Source: Heterohyrax brucei (taxonomy: Eukaryota; Chordata; Mammalia; Hyracoidea; Procaviidae). From it: a stretch of DNA of 64,000 bases. The translations under genes were made by a program, and so were the position numbers. The stretch covers positions 25,455,431-25,519,430 of the forward strand of contig CM053146.1 in NCBI GenBank assembly GCA_028571685.1. The letters are read 5' to 3'. The first letter of the stretch is position 1, and the number at the start of each line of letters is the position of its first letter. The notes under the pieces were generated by a model, which worked only from the letters and a program-made list of their open reading frames with translations, made no database searches and was not told the origin of the DNA. Shown in pieces: positions 10,610 through 22,714 of the stretch.

Positions 10610-11087
10610 TTACTTCCATTAGTTCTTCAGAAAACCACTCTTCTTTCAACTTCTTATACTGTGATGGCTTGCATGTTGCTGTGCTGTTGGAAGTTCTGCC
10701 ATAGGAGCCTTCCACAATGGAAAGTTTTTAGCAGAGCTTCCCAGCTAAGACAGACAGAAAAAAAGCATCTGTTAGTCTACTTCTGAAAAAATTTAGCTGT
10801 GAAAATCTTATGGACAGCATGAGAGCAATATCTTGTACACTACCAGAAGACGACTTCTTCAGGTTAGAAAGCACTCAATATATGACTAGAAAAAGACTAC
10901 TCTCTCAAAGTAGATCAACATGGATGGAATAAAGCATTGTGAGTCAACATTTGCCGATGTGACATGACTCAAAAATGCGGAGAAACAACTTCACACATCC
11001 ATTAGAAATTGCAAAGTAGAATGTACAAAGTATAAATTAAGGGTAATTGGAGCCAGCCAAGTTATCAAAATTGAAATGTGAGGAAGT
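10610..11087 (+). mobile_element. RTE LINE, 5' end
   Basis: Plus-strand RTE1-type 5' UTR and ORF start. It reads tgatggcttgcatgttgctg, then agcttcccagctaagacaga, tctacttctgaaaa, and a catttgctgatgtggcacgactc-like block. The fragment ends near gttatcaaaattgaaatg, at the N-terminus of the endonuclease region. Sequence that fits the same RTE resumes at 14926, beyond an L1. Confidence 0.8.
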
Positions 11088-12189
11088 GAAGCAAAGACAG
11101 CGGACTAGACACATGTCTCCTCAATTGCCTCTGACTACTAAGGTCTGCATTGGTAATTTAATGGAACACTCTGGACACCCAGGGAGCCCTAGGTTATACC
11201 ATAGGGTTGTCAGATTGGACTATGTGCCACTAAATGGGAAACTACCTCTCTCTGATAAGGCAGAGTACACTCAGCCCCACTCCTGCTGCCTCACCACTTG
11301 GGTGAATTGCAAGTACTGATGCTTTTTTTCTTTTTTGTTATCTGGGAGATGGGAGACAGCATGAGCCAGCAAATATTCTGAACGGCAGTGCTAAAGTAAA
11401 CAGCATATAGCACAACAGAGACACATGACATGGGATAGCCACATTTTGAGAGCCCAGCTCCTGACTGAGGGCATCACTTCCCCGACCCTCTGTTTTCTGA
11501 ACTCTGCTATGGATTCTGCTGTTGTGCAGTGGGAAGGGCAGCTCTACCAGGATGCCACCTTGGTTGACTGAGATGTGGAATCACCCAACTGTAGGCCTCA
11601 GAAGGGGCTAATTCACAAGCTGAGAAGAAGTACCAGTCCGGAAAGTGCCTTGCCAGCAGAAAGGCTGTGTTTAGCACAGTATTACCTTATAGGTAGGGCC
11701 TGGCTAAGGATGGTAGCAAGACCATAACACCTCCCTACTTTGAACTATGTCATAGCATCTGGGGACAGCTGAAGAGATGCTTCTGTTGTCAGCCGGAAGG
11801 CAGAGTCTGCCACATGTGATGACCTGACAGATTGTGGCAGCTGTTGGATAGCTTCTAAATTTTTAAAATAAGATTGCTTGGAGAAATAACTGCTGAGAAG
11901 GCCAGCAGCATCTCGGGGTTTTACGGACCCACATCGCAGGGTTGGTTGACAGTTCCCCAATGACTCCATCAATAGAGCACCAGCTTTGCCAGATGGGAAG
12001 TGGAGCCCACCACCTAAGAAAATCCACGGGAGCCAGTCACTAGAATACACAGAGATGGTTAATGACAAACTCATTTCTCAGAACTACACCTCAGCTCCTG
12101 TTGAGGTAACACCAGAGAAACTAGATAGCATCTAGATGGCCTGAAGGCAACAAACTATCTCTAACTAAGAAACAGCTGACCGTTGCTCT

Positions 12190-12360
12190 CCCAAAATAAT
12201 AAAAATACTAAAATAACTAAATAATAATAAATAATAATAATACACTCCTTAAATAATAAATAGCCAGTCAGCCAAGTGCCATCGAGTCACTCTTCTTTCA
12301 ATTTCTTATACTGAAATAATAAATAATAAACAATAAAAATACTAAAATAATAAAAAAAAA
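12190..12360. repeat. AAT-rich microsatellite
   Basis: Two blocks of (aat)n-like sequence (12195-12260 and 12310-12360) in the L1 5' UTR. They are separated by about 50 bp containing gtgccatcgagtcactcttc. That spacer's second half matches 10638-10660, in the neighbouring RTE 5' end. Confidence 0.7.
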
Positions 12361-12609
12361 CTTCCCAGATGAAGTAGGCTTTCTGTAACTATGAGAGGTC
12401 AAATACAAAAGAAGTATATATAGAACCCTTCGACACTTGGCTGGCTTTGGCCTAGAGGTTAAACAAATTGCAGCAGAGCAAAATGAAAAATAATACAAAG
12501 TATTTGAATTGATGTAACAATGATGTGAAATCCAGCAGATTAACAACAAAATTACAGAATTAGGCAATAAAATCCAAAGCCAAAAGAGCATAATTGGGGA
12601 GATGGAGTC

Positions 12610-13215
12610 AGACTTAGTGACTTTGAAGACAGAGCAATAGACACCAGCATTTACAAGGAGAAATCGGAGAAAGGAAATAAGGAAAATGAAGAGGCATTAA
12701 GAAACACGTGAGAGGCTATTAAGAAGAATAATCTATGATTAATTGGAGTTCCTGAACAGGGAGGGATAGCTGAAAACACAGAGAGTATTGTCATTGAATT
12801 CCTGATAGAAAATTTCCCTGAAATTATAAAAGATAACATAGGTATCCAAGATGAGGATTGAGTGCCACAAAAACCAGACTCCAAAAAAAAAAAAAAGACA
12901 TACTGTAGTCAGGCTTAATAAAATGAAACCTAAATAGATTAATTTAAATGCATCAAGGCTGAGACCAAAGCTAGCATTCAGAGGGAAACCCTGTGGGATT
13001 TTGTGTGACTTCTTGACAGAAACAATGTCGGTGAGGAAGCAGTGGGATGACACTGTCAAAGCCTCGGAGGAGTAAAGCTTCCAACTAAGTATTATATATC
13101 CTGCAAAACTCTTGCTCAAATATGACAGTGAAATTAAGACATTCACAGATAAGCAGAAACTTGAGACATTGTAAAAAACCAAACCAAAATTACAAGAAAT
13201 ACTGAAATAAACTAT
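12610..13215 (+). pseudogene. L1 ORF1 remnant
   Basis: Degenerate ORF1 region. Recognisable parts are gttcctgaacagggagggat...gaaaacacagagag (coiled-coil/RRM side) and tatatcctgcaaaactcttg...gtgaaattaagacattcaca (C-terminal domain). In active L1s ORF1 encodes an RNA-binding chaperone that coats L1 RNA. Multiple in-frame stops and an A-run near 12880-12895 leave no usable frame. Confidence 0.6.
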
Positions 13216-13670
13216 TTGCTTAGAAAACTACAACTGTCAAGTGTATTTTTAAGGGGAGAATGGAGGACATGACATCCAGAGACCTACTCAGTTAGGGAAG
13301 TCACAAAACTCAATCAAAGCTGCAATATTAAAAGAAGGGAACCAGTGATCATATCATGAAAACCATGATGCTGTGACACTAAAAAGATGGATACATTATA
13401 TTAGTTATAGTCCTTTGAGATGGAGAGAAAGTTAAAAAGACATGCAGAAGTTAACTTGGGTTTAAATTTAGCATAGTAAAGGGGATCATAGGGGTAGCTG
13501 CAAAGCACAATAGCAATGCAACATACCAAAATGAGAAACGTAATATAGGCATCTCAACAAACACAAAAACAACACAGAAAACAACGAAAATTCAACACAG
13601 AAAGAACAACCCAGAACAGAATATTACAAGCAGCATATGAAACACCAAACTCAAAAATAAATACATCAGA

Positions 13671-14478
13671 ATGACAGCACTAAATGCATGCTTATCAATA
13701 ATTACACTGAATGTAAGCAGACTTAATGCTCCAATAAAGAGACAAAGAGTGACATCCTGGATCAAAAGACACAGTTCGTCTATATGTTGCTTACAAGAAA
13801 ATCACCTTGGACTTAAAGATATGAAGAAAATAAAAATTAAAGAATGGAAAAATATACACCAAACTAACAATATACAAAGAAGAACAGGTGTGGCAATACT
13901 AATCTCAGATAAAATAGAGTTTAATGTAAAATCCACCATTGTATATAAAAATGCTCACTGTATATTGCTGAAATGTTTAATGTAGAAGCAGGACTTAATG
14001 ATATTAAATCTTTATGCACCCAATACCAAAGCAGCTAAATACATTGAGCAAACACTCACTACATTGAAAAATGAGATAGATCATTCCACAGTAATAGTGG
14101 GAGATGGCAACACTCCACTTTGAGTAAGTGGCAGATCTTCCAGAAAAAAAGCTAAATAAAGACACAGAAAATCTTATTGTGACAATTAACCAACTAGACC
14201 TCATCAACATATACAGAATTTTTTATCTATCAATAGATAAGTACATCTTCTTCTCCAAGGCACACGGAACATTTTCCAGAATAGATCATGTCTTAGGACA
14301 TAAAGCAAATCTCAACAAAATCCAAACCATTGAATTACTGCAAAGCATCTTCTCAGACCATAAAGCAATCAAAATCAACAGCAAAAAAAAAAAAAAAAAA
14401 ATTGAGAAATTTGAACTCATGGAAACTGAACAACACTTTGCTCAAAAAACCATGGGTTATAGGAGAAATCAAGGATGA
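13671..14478 (+). pseudogene. L1 ORF2 endonuclease domain remnant
   Basis: Two adjacent open stretches resemble the L1 apurinic-type endonuclease, which nicks target DNA. The first (13671-13985, 104 codons) has ITLNVSRLNAPIKR, SSICCLQENHLGLKD and GVAILISDKIEFN. The normal catalytic Glu region QETH reads QENH here. The second (about 14128-14478) has INQLDLINIYRIFY, SKAHGTFSRIDHVLGHK and IFSDHKAI. Its SRIDH and SDH motifs are conserved. A run of about 18 A at 14381-14400 follows. The frame is lost between the two parts. Confidence 0.75.
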
Positions 14479-14925
14479 AATAAAGAAATTTAAGGAATCC
14501 AGTAAAAATGTAAACACATCCTACTAGAACCTATGGGATACAGCTAAAGCAGTACTCAGAGGTCAATTTATCTCTATAAATGCACACATCCAGAAGGAAG
14601 AAAGGACCCAAACCAAAGAATTAAACTTACAGCATAACAAGTAGAAAGAGAGCAACAGAGGCACCCCTCAGACACCAGAAGAAAACAGATCATAAAGACT
14701 AGAGCAGAACTAAATGAATTAGAGAATAGAAGAGCAATTGAAAAAATTTACAAAACCAAAAGCTGTTTTTTGAAAACATCAACAGAACTGATAAACCATT
14801 GGCTAAACTTACCAAAGAAAAACAGAAAAGAAAACAAATAACCCAAATGAGATATGACATGAGAGATGTCACAACAGACCCAACTGAAATCAGAAACATA
14901 TCATAACAGGACACTATGACAGATT

Positions 14926-16160
14926 GTACTCTTAAGATCATTCAAAAGCAACTGTAATAGTATACTGACAGGGAACTTCCAGAAAGTCAACATGGATTTG
15001 GGAGATGACATGGAACGAGGGATATCACTGATGATGTCAGATGGATCTTGGCTGAAAACAGAGACTATCAAAAAGATGTTTACCTGTGTTTCATTGATTA
15101 AGCAAAGGCATTCACCTGTTTCATCGACTCAGCAAAGGCATTCAATATTGCATAAAATGGAAATTCCAGAACACTTAATTGTGCTCTTAAGGAATCTGTA
15201 CATTGATCATGGGAGCAGAACAAGCGTACACTGAATGGTTTAAAGTCAGGAAAGGCATGCATCAGGGTTCTATCCTTTCACTATACCTTTTCAATCTGTA
15301 TGCCAAGCAAATAATCTGACAAACTGGATTATACAAAGAATAAGGCATGAGGATTGGAGGATGACTCATTAACAACCTGCTTTATGCAGAAAACACCACT
15401 TTACTTACTGAAGTGAACATGTGAAACACTTACTGATGAAGATCAAGGACCACGATCTTCAGTATGTATTGCACCTCAACACCAAGAAAACAAAAATCCT
15501 CACAACTGGGTCAGTAAGTGACATTGTCATAAATGCAGCAAGGATTGAGGTTGTAAAGGATTTCATTTTACTTGGGTCCATAATCAACACCCATGGAAGC
15601 AGCAGTCAAGATATCAGAAGATGCATTGCATTGGGAAAGTCTGCTGCAAAGGACTTCTATAACACAGTGTAAAGTAGAGATGTCACCTTGAAGACTAAAG
15701 GGCTTCTGATCCAAGCCATAATATTTTCAATTGCATCATATGCATACAAAAGCTGGACAGTGAAAAAGGAAGACAGAAGAACTGATGCCTTTGAATTGTG
15801 GTGCTGGAGAAGAATACTGAATGTATCACGGGCTGCCAAAAGACAGGCAGATCTGTTCTGGAAGAAGTACAATCAGAGTGCTCCTTGGAAGCAAACATGG
15901 TGAGACTGCATCTTATGTACTTTGGACCTGTCGTCAGGAAGGATCAGTCCCTGGAGAAGGAGATCATGCTTCGTAGAGTGGAGGGTCGGTGAGAAAGAGG
16001 AAGACCCTTGACAAAATTGATTGACACAGTTGCTGCAACAATGGACTGAAGCATAAAAATGATTGTGGACTTGGTGCAAGACCAAGCAGTGTTTTGTTCT
16101 GTTGTGCATAGGGTCGCTATGAGTCAGAGTGGGACTTGACAGTACTAACAACAACAATGT
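14926..16160 (+). mobile_element. RTE LINE, 3' part with complete 3' end
   Basis: Plus-strand RTE1-type sequence from aagatcattcaaaagcaact through the reverse-transcriptase region to the terminal gggtcgctatgagtcagagt...actaacaacaacaatg. Fragments read as RTE protein: MEIPEHLIVLLRNLYIDHGS, HLLMKIKDHDLQYVLHLNTKKTKILTTG, and EVVKDFILLGSIINTHGSSSQDIRRCIALGKSAAKDF. The last is a hallmark of BovB/RTE ORFs downstream of the catalytic core. Frames are broken. With 10610-11087 it probably represents one element. Confidence 0.9.
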
Positions 16161-16916
16161 AGGCAAAACACTGAGTGATTCAGGAAGCATCAAAAGAAGA
16201 TGAAAGAAATATAGAGAGTCACTGTACCAAAAGAAGTGGTTGATGTTCAACCATGGAGAAGGTAGCACATGAATATGAATCAATTTTGTTGGTGAAAGAA
16301 TTCCAAACTACACTAAAGGCATTGGTAACAAATAAGACTCCAGGAATCGACAGATTACCAGTTGAGATGTTTTAACAAATGAATACAATTCTGGAAGCAT
16401 TCACTCGTTTGTGCTAAGATGATAGTTACATGCCAAATAACGAAAAGAAATTCATATAGGTACCTATTACAAAGAAAAGTGACCCAAAAGAATGTAGAAA
16501 TTATTGACCAATATTATCAATATCACATACAAGTAAAATTATGCCGAAAATAATTCAAAAATGGTTGCAGCAATACTTTGGCAAGGAATTGCCAGAAATT
16601 CACAGTGAATGGAGAAGTGGACTTGGAAAGAGGAATGTCACTGCTGATGTCAGAAGGATCGTGGCTGAGAGCAAAGACTACCAGAAAAGGTGTATCTCTG
16701 TGTTTTATTGACTCTGCAAAAACATTTGATCATGTGGATCATCACAAATTATAGAAAACGTTACCAAGAATGGTAATGATTGTGGTAATTCTGGAACACA
16801 AAATTGTACTAATGAGGAACCTCTATGTGGATATAGAGGCATTTACTCTGTGTGGTTTAAAATCAGAATGAGTGTGTATCAGGGTTGTGTGCTTTCACCA
16901 TACTTACTCAAATTGT
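16161..16916 (+). mobile_element. RTE LINE, internal fragment
   Basis: A second plus-strand RTE piece directly after the first. It starts near caggaagcatcaaaagaaga (the linker before the reverse transcriptase) and runs to gctttcaccatacttactca. It overlaps the coding region of 14926-16160, so it is a separate copy. It ends exactly where a minus-strand RTE 3' end begins. It is diverged and not open. Confidence 0.85.
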
Positions 16917-19900
16917 GTTGTTGTTAGGTCAAGTCAGTTCATCCTCAGAGAAGAGACCAAAGCACTGCTTGGTCCTGCACTACGTCCACAATCACTGTTT
17001 TGCTTAAGACCATTGGTGCGTCCAATGTGTCAGTCCATCTTGTTGAGGGCCTTCCTCTTTTTCACTGACCATCTAGTTTACCAAGCATGATGTTTTTTTT
17101 CTAGGGATTGATCCTGCCTGACAACATGTCAAAAGTATGTAAGACGCTTCTAAGGAGCATTCTGCTTGTGCTTCTTCCATGATACATCTTTTTGTTCTTT
17201 TGTCAGTCCCTAGTGTATTCAATATTCTTCACCAATACCACAACTCAAAGACATCAGTTCTTCTCCACTCTTCCTTATTCATTGTCCAGCTTTTGCATGT
17301 ATATGACACAATTGAAAATACTATGGCTTCAGTCTAGTACACCTTACTTCAAGGTGGCATCTTTACTTTTCCACACTTTAAAGACATCTTTTGTGGCAGA
17401 TTTGCCTAGTACAATGTGTCAATGTGTCTTTTTATTTCTTGACTACTGCTTCCTGAGTGTTGATTGTAGAACCAAGCAAAATGGAATCCTTGATAACATC
17501 AATATTTTCTCTGTGTATCATGATGTTGCTTACTAGTCCAGTTGTTAAGATTTTTATTTTCTTGATGTTAAGGTGTGATTCATATCGAAGGCTGTGGTCT
17601 TTGACCTTTATCAGTGTTTCAAGTCCTTTTCACTTTCAGCAAGCAAGGTTGTGTCTCCTGCATAATACAAGTTGTTAATGAGTCTTCCTCCAACTCTGAT
17701 GCCTCATTCTTCTTCATATAGTCCAGTTTCTTAGATTATTTGCTTGTCATACAGATTGAATAGTTTTGGTGAAAGGATAAAACCTGGATACACGCCTTTC
17801 TTGACCTTAAATCATGCAGCATCCCCTTATTCTGTTCAAAAGATTTCCCCTTGATCAATGTACAGATTCCTCATGAGCACAATTAAGTGTTCTGGAGTTC
17901 CCAATCTCTGCAATAGTATCCTTAATTTCTTACGATCCACATAGTAAAATGCCTTTGTATAGTTAATAGCACATAGGTAAGCATGCAACTGTGTACTTAA
18001 ATTGTTCTAACTGCTACATACCTCATTGCTGAATATAACTACGGTCACTTTCAAAGTACTCCTATTGAGAAGTTACACACCAATGCCAGCGCCTAGTCAA
18101 CCCTTCAAAGCAATTTTGTAACTCTTTCTGGAATGGCTATTAAACATATTGACACAGTAGAAAGTTAGTGAACTTAAATGTATAGTTGTCTGCGAGGAAG
18201 ATTTTGGCCTATAAACAAATAACAGTGTTGGAACACTCTCCCTACTCATCTGATCTGGCCCCTGATGACTTTTTTCTTTACTTGAAGATAAAGGAAGGAA
18301 AAACTGAAAGGAAGACATTTTAATGGCATTCAGGACATAAAGGGTAAAAACCATGACAGATCTCATGTCCACTCTGGAAAGAGTGGTGCTTTGAAGTTGG
18401 ACTAGGCACTGGCATCAGTGAATAGCTTCCAAAGGGAAGTACTTCAAGTGCGACCATAGTGATATTCAGGAATAAAGTATGTAGCACGTTTTCTAGGAGG
18501 GGTTTGCTAACTTAATTGGCAGTCCTCATATTTCTAGAATCCTCTACTTTCACCTAAGATACACCCGACACCGGCAGTGATATCTGCGGTTTCATATCCT
18601 AAATTTGACTTGAATTTCTGGCAGCTTACTATTCGTCTACCACTGCAGCTACTTTTGAATAATCTTTAGCAAAATTTTACTTGCATATGATACGAATAAT
18701 ATTGCTTGATAATTTCCACATTCAATTTTATCACTTCTATTGCTAATAGAGATAAAGAAGTATCTTTTCCAGTTGGTTGGCTAGGGAGCTGGCCTCTAAA
18801 TTTCTTAGCATAGATCAATGAACACTTCCAGTACTGCATCTCTTTGCTGAAACATCTCAGTTGACATTCCTCCAGTTCCCAGAGCCTTGTTTTTCGTCTC
18901 TGCCTTCAGTGCAACTTCAACTTTTTAAATATTGTCAGTTCTTGATCATATACTACCTCTTGAACTGGTTGAACTTTGACCTATTCTTTTTGGTATAACG
19001 ACTGTGTATATTGTTTCCATCTTTTGTTGATGCTTCCTGCGTTGTTAAACATTTTCCCTGTAGAATCCTTCACTGCTGCAACTCAGAGCTTGAAGTTTTT
19101 CTTCAGTTCTTTCAGCTCGAAATGCAGAGTGTTTTCTTCCCTTTTGGTTTTCTATTTCCACTTCTTTGCACACATCATTATAATACTTTGTTCTTCGAGC
19201 AACCCTTTGAAATCTGTTCAGTTCTTTTACTCGATCTTTTCTTCCTTTTGCTTTAGCTGCACGACTTTCAAGAGGAAGTGTAAGAGTCTCCACTGATATC
19301 CATTTTTGGTCTTTCTTTCCTGCCATTTTAATGACCTCTTACTTTCTTTGTGTATGTTATCTGTGATGTCATTCCACAACATCAGATCTGTTCTTGAGAT
19401 GGTCTCTAAGTTCTGGTGAAATATACTTAGGGTGATACTTTAACTCTTAGAGACTCATTCTAATTTTCTTCAGTGTCAGTTTGAACTTGCATATGAATAA
19501 TTGATGGTCTGTTGCAGTCAGTACCTAGCTGTGTTCTGACTTATGATTCTGAGCTTTTCTGTCATCTCTTTCCACAGATGTAGTTGATTTGATTCCTGTG
19601 TATTCCATATGGTGAAGTACATGTGTCTAGTCACCATTTATGTTGGTGAAAAATACATTTGCAAAGAATATATCTTTCATCTTGCAACGCTTCATTGCAC
19701 AATCTCCAGCATTATTTCTATCGCCTACTTTCCAATTACAGATCCTTTTCTGTTACCAACTTTTGTATTCCAACATCCATGTATGTTGACTGTGTATTCA
19801 TTCAGTTTCAGACTGTAGAACCTGCTAAAAATCTTTAATTTATTCATCTTTGGCCTTAGTGGTTGGTATGTAATTTTGAATAATAGCCACATTAACTCAC

Positions 19901-20180
19901 TTTCCTTGTAGAGGTGTGAATATTTTCCTATCAATAATAGCATTGTATTTTAGGATTGATCTTGAAATGTTGTTTTTGGCAATAAATGCAATACCACTCC
20001 TCTTCCAGTTGTCATTTCTATCATAGTGGACTACATAATTGTCTGATTTAAAATGGCCAACACCAGTCCAATTCAGCTTACTAATACCTAAGATATTGAT
20101 ATTTATGCATTATTTCATTTTTTGATGATTTCCAATTATCCCAGATGCATACATCTTGCATTCCAAATTCCAGTGTGGGA
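16917..20180 (-). mobile_element. Near-complete RTE LINE, split by a mariner
   Basis: Minus-strand RTE1-type element. The 3' terminus (ttgttgttaggtcaagtcag) is at 16917 and the endonuclease start region, near acatcttgcattccaaattc, is at 20180. Coverage runs through the 3' UTR, C-terminus and reverse transcriptase up to 17985. After a 543-bp mariner it resumes at about 18530 and runs through the linker and endonuclease. About 2.7 kb of RTE is present, and only the 5' UTR appears absent. Minus-strand stretches such as 19045-19326 read KTLTLPLESRAAKAKGRKDRVKELNRF-like. Frames are broken. Confidence 0.9.
17986..18528 (+). mobile_element. Mariner transposon inserted in the RTE
   Basis: Inverted ends: a degenerate left end and a right end cttaattggcagtcctca followed by TA (18529-18530). 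The plus strand carries a transposase remnant at about 18225-18300 reading HSPYSSDLAPDDFFLYLKIK. This contains the third catalytic Asp of the DD34D triad. Opposite transposase orientation to the copy at 4164-4718. Internally deleted and non-functional. It interrupts the RTE at 17986-18528, so it is younger than that RTE insertion. Confidence 0.85.
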
Positions 20181-20969
20181 AGGGAGGAGGAGGAAGACTA
20201 GGTGGGCTTCATTAAAAAAGAATTTAAAGAGTTAAAAAATTAAACAAAATAAAAACATGTCTTTTAAGCTGCCGGAGCTAAAAAGGGTGTTGAAGCCCTG
20301 TACATCAGTTCTAAACTAAGCCCTGTTTACTAATTCATCATCGGCTCAAAACTAGAATTTACAGAAGAGTATATCTCAGAATTTTAACTTGAGAAATACT
20401 TTAAGGTTTTGATAATCACATCAGGTGAAGCCTAGAGGTAAAGAAAGCCCTTTTTGTGCTAGGTCTCTGCACTATTAAACAATTTGATTTTAGTGACCTT
20501 GCTGCAGAAGGTGACAATTTTCTTACTTATTATATATGGACCAGACCATTCATCTGCAAAGATCTTGCTCACTTGGAGGGGTGCCATATCACCCTGTGAT
20601 GGCTATCACATGAATCCAGGAGAAACCAGGAAACAAGACTGAAGGCTCGGCACAGATGGGCAGCCTGAGGTGGTGGACATATTTTTCCTGGGCTGTTGGT
20701 GCAGAATGCCTGGCTGGCTGTGCATACGTGACTGTCAGCTCATTTTCAGTGCCAGCTGGCAAAGTCTGAACTCCTTCTGCTGATGGCCTCCCTAAGTGTG
20801 TGTCTAGCCTAAAGTAGCGTATGGCTGACACTCCTACTTAGTTCAACTGCTCTCGTTTCCAGAGGAACTTCCTGGACCCTTAACTGGCTCTTCACATTGA
20901 GCTAGGCACCCTAAGTGTTTTCATAGCTCTTTGTGCTTATTATGTCCTCATATCTACCACTGTATATTA
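20181..20969. other. Unassigned, single-copy-like sequence
   Basis: About 790 bp without a recognised repeat. It includes a less AT-rich part at 20560-20880. No splice-bounded open frame stands out. It is one of the few stretches here that could hold conserved non-coding sequence. Confidence 0.4.
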
Positions 20970-21178
20970 CAACCCAAACTCATTGCTTCCTGAGTAGATT
21001 CGGACTCATAATGACCCTGTGTGTTACAGAATAGAAATGTTCCATAAGATTTTGGTAACTTTAATCATTACAGAAATAAGTTGTTAGGCTTTTCTTCTGT
21101 GGCACTTCTCAGTGGGTTCAAACTGCCAACGTTTGGGTTAGTAGGTAAGCAAAAACTGTGCATCTACGAGCCTCACAC
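20970..21178 (-). mobile_element. AfroSINE-type SINE, diverged
   Basis: Minus-strand copy: ttcctgagtagattcggact, ataatgaccctgtgtgttac, gtggcacttctcagtgggttcaaactgc in pieces, gtttgggttagtaggtaagc. Longer variant, like 1862-2056. Confidence 0.7.
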
Positions 21179-22714
21179 ACGGAATGGTTAGTGCTTATTT
21201 GTTTGTCTTTTGGTTTGGCCACAAACTACTTCATTGCAGAACTCTTTTATCTGTATATCTCTAATGATTATCACAGTGCCTATTACACAGTAATAACTAA
21301 AGAAATGCATTTGCATTAATAAAAGATTAATGGATATATGAACAAATGGATATGCTTTATCAGTTTACCAAATCCCATATGAAAATCTGGGTGCTGACCC
21401 AAGAAATTGAGGTTTCTACAAATGCTATGCAGAGGTACATAGATCAGGCTCCCTGAGAAGTTGATTCGGAGATGGAGATTGATGTGCAGAAACTTTATAG
21501 GAGAAGGCTCTCCAGATCAACCCTTGTGAGGGATTGAAGGAAAGGCGAAGGAGCAAAGGGAGAAGCTGGAATGTCTAGCAGTCACAAGAGAAGACTCAGC
21601 CACTCCCTGTGGAGCTCTGGAGCTGGGATGGCCCTGCATCCAGGCCTCCACACATGCACACAGAGCAGTCATTGAATGTTTGGCACCGACTATGCTTTCA
21701 GTACATGATTGCTGAAGCACAAAATCTTAAAAAGACAAAATATAGTGAATAGTTCATTGACTCTTAACTAAGCTGTGTTAAACAAGTTGCTGAGTTCAAC
21801 CCTGTCATCTGCCAGTCTTGAGCAGTGTGTCATTGTCACAGCTCTGGCAGTGATGTCTCACCTGAGATCAGGAAGGGAATGTCATTAAGCCAGTTGATGT
21901 CCCTCAGCATTCCCTCTGGCACACTCCCAATGCACCAGTCCCCTGTTATGCCTTTTAAAAAGAGTGACTACTTTGGCAAGCATGTGACTTCTCTCTCTAT
22001 GTGCCTTTTGTCATCCTGCCACCAGGCCCTGATCAGCAGGAAAATTCACTGCATCATAAATTCATAATCCATTTTTCTCCATATGCTCTGACCACCTTAT
22101 AATGTTGGTAATTAAAACTTTATGCAGACTTATGGCTACTGAGACAGGTTGATTCAGTGCTGGCTGTAGAGCATCATAAATCACTGCAGTTTATTCTATA
22201 ATTGGGCCCTAATCGTTATTCCATTGACATTAAGCAGGGTTGGCACTGGGCAAAAGTGCCAGGCAGCATAGTCTCTCTCCAGAGTACCCAAATCACCGGT
22301 GTAATGCCCTTTTAACACTAGCTCTTGCCTCACTGACAGTACTTTATTTTTTCCTGGTTCCCCAGCCTTCTTTATTATCAAATTCCTCCCCATCCTCCCA
22401 AACCCTGTGTCAACCTCCCTGTCTCACCTTTACCCCTCGTTTGCACATACCTCTACCAGGAGGTCATCTCTGAATATTCCCCCTTGCAATAGTCTGAGTT
22501 CTGCTGTATGGAGGTGCAGCAGCCTCATCTCTCTAACTCTAGGGCCACAAGATAGACTCCACAACACTGACTAAATGGTTTCATGTGCCTTGAATTCTTA
22601 CTTTTCTATTAGCTTCCAATGACATGATGCACCTTCTATTGCTTCTGAATGTATGAGACAGGATACATGCTGGGCAGTGCACAACCACTTGCTTGGATTG
22701 TACCTAACTTCATT
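21179..22714. other. Unassigned sequence
   Basis: About 1.5 kb with no coding pattern. The part at 21440-21720 (gactccctgag-, cactccctgtggagctc-like) has the feel of an old interspersed repeat that I cannot name. The rest looks single-copy. Confidence 0.4.

Larger units (their letters stand above)
11088..14925 (+). mobile_element. L1 LINE, 5' part only
   Basis: Plus-strand L1 with a type 1 5' UTR (about 11088-12600), an ORF1 region (about 12610-13210) and ORF2 from about 13670. It stops abruptly near 14925, before the reverse-transcriptase core. Losing the 3' part is the opposite of normal LINE truncation and points to a later deletion. The ends abut RTE sequence on both sides. Two type 1 5' UTR units, with ...ctgctatggattctgctg and ...tatgtcatagcatctgggg, are spaced about 245 bp apart. 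Frames are broken throughout. Confidence 0.85.

Noticed and set aside
12739-13182. 147-codon open frame on the minus strand
   Set aside because: It is the reverse complement of an L1 ORF1 region lying on the plus strand, Phe/Ser/Leu-rich as expected for an antisense shadow, and has no family resemblance.
15873-16283. 136-codon open frame on the minus strand
   Set aside because: Antisense shadow of the RTE 3' coding end and 3' UTR.
16161-17985. Twin-priming explanation for the inverted RTE pair
   Set aside because: In a 5' inversion the inverted piece would lie at the 5' side of the minus-strand element, beyond 20180. Here the plus-strand piece touches its 3' terminus, so two separate insertions fit better.
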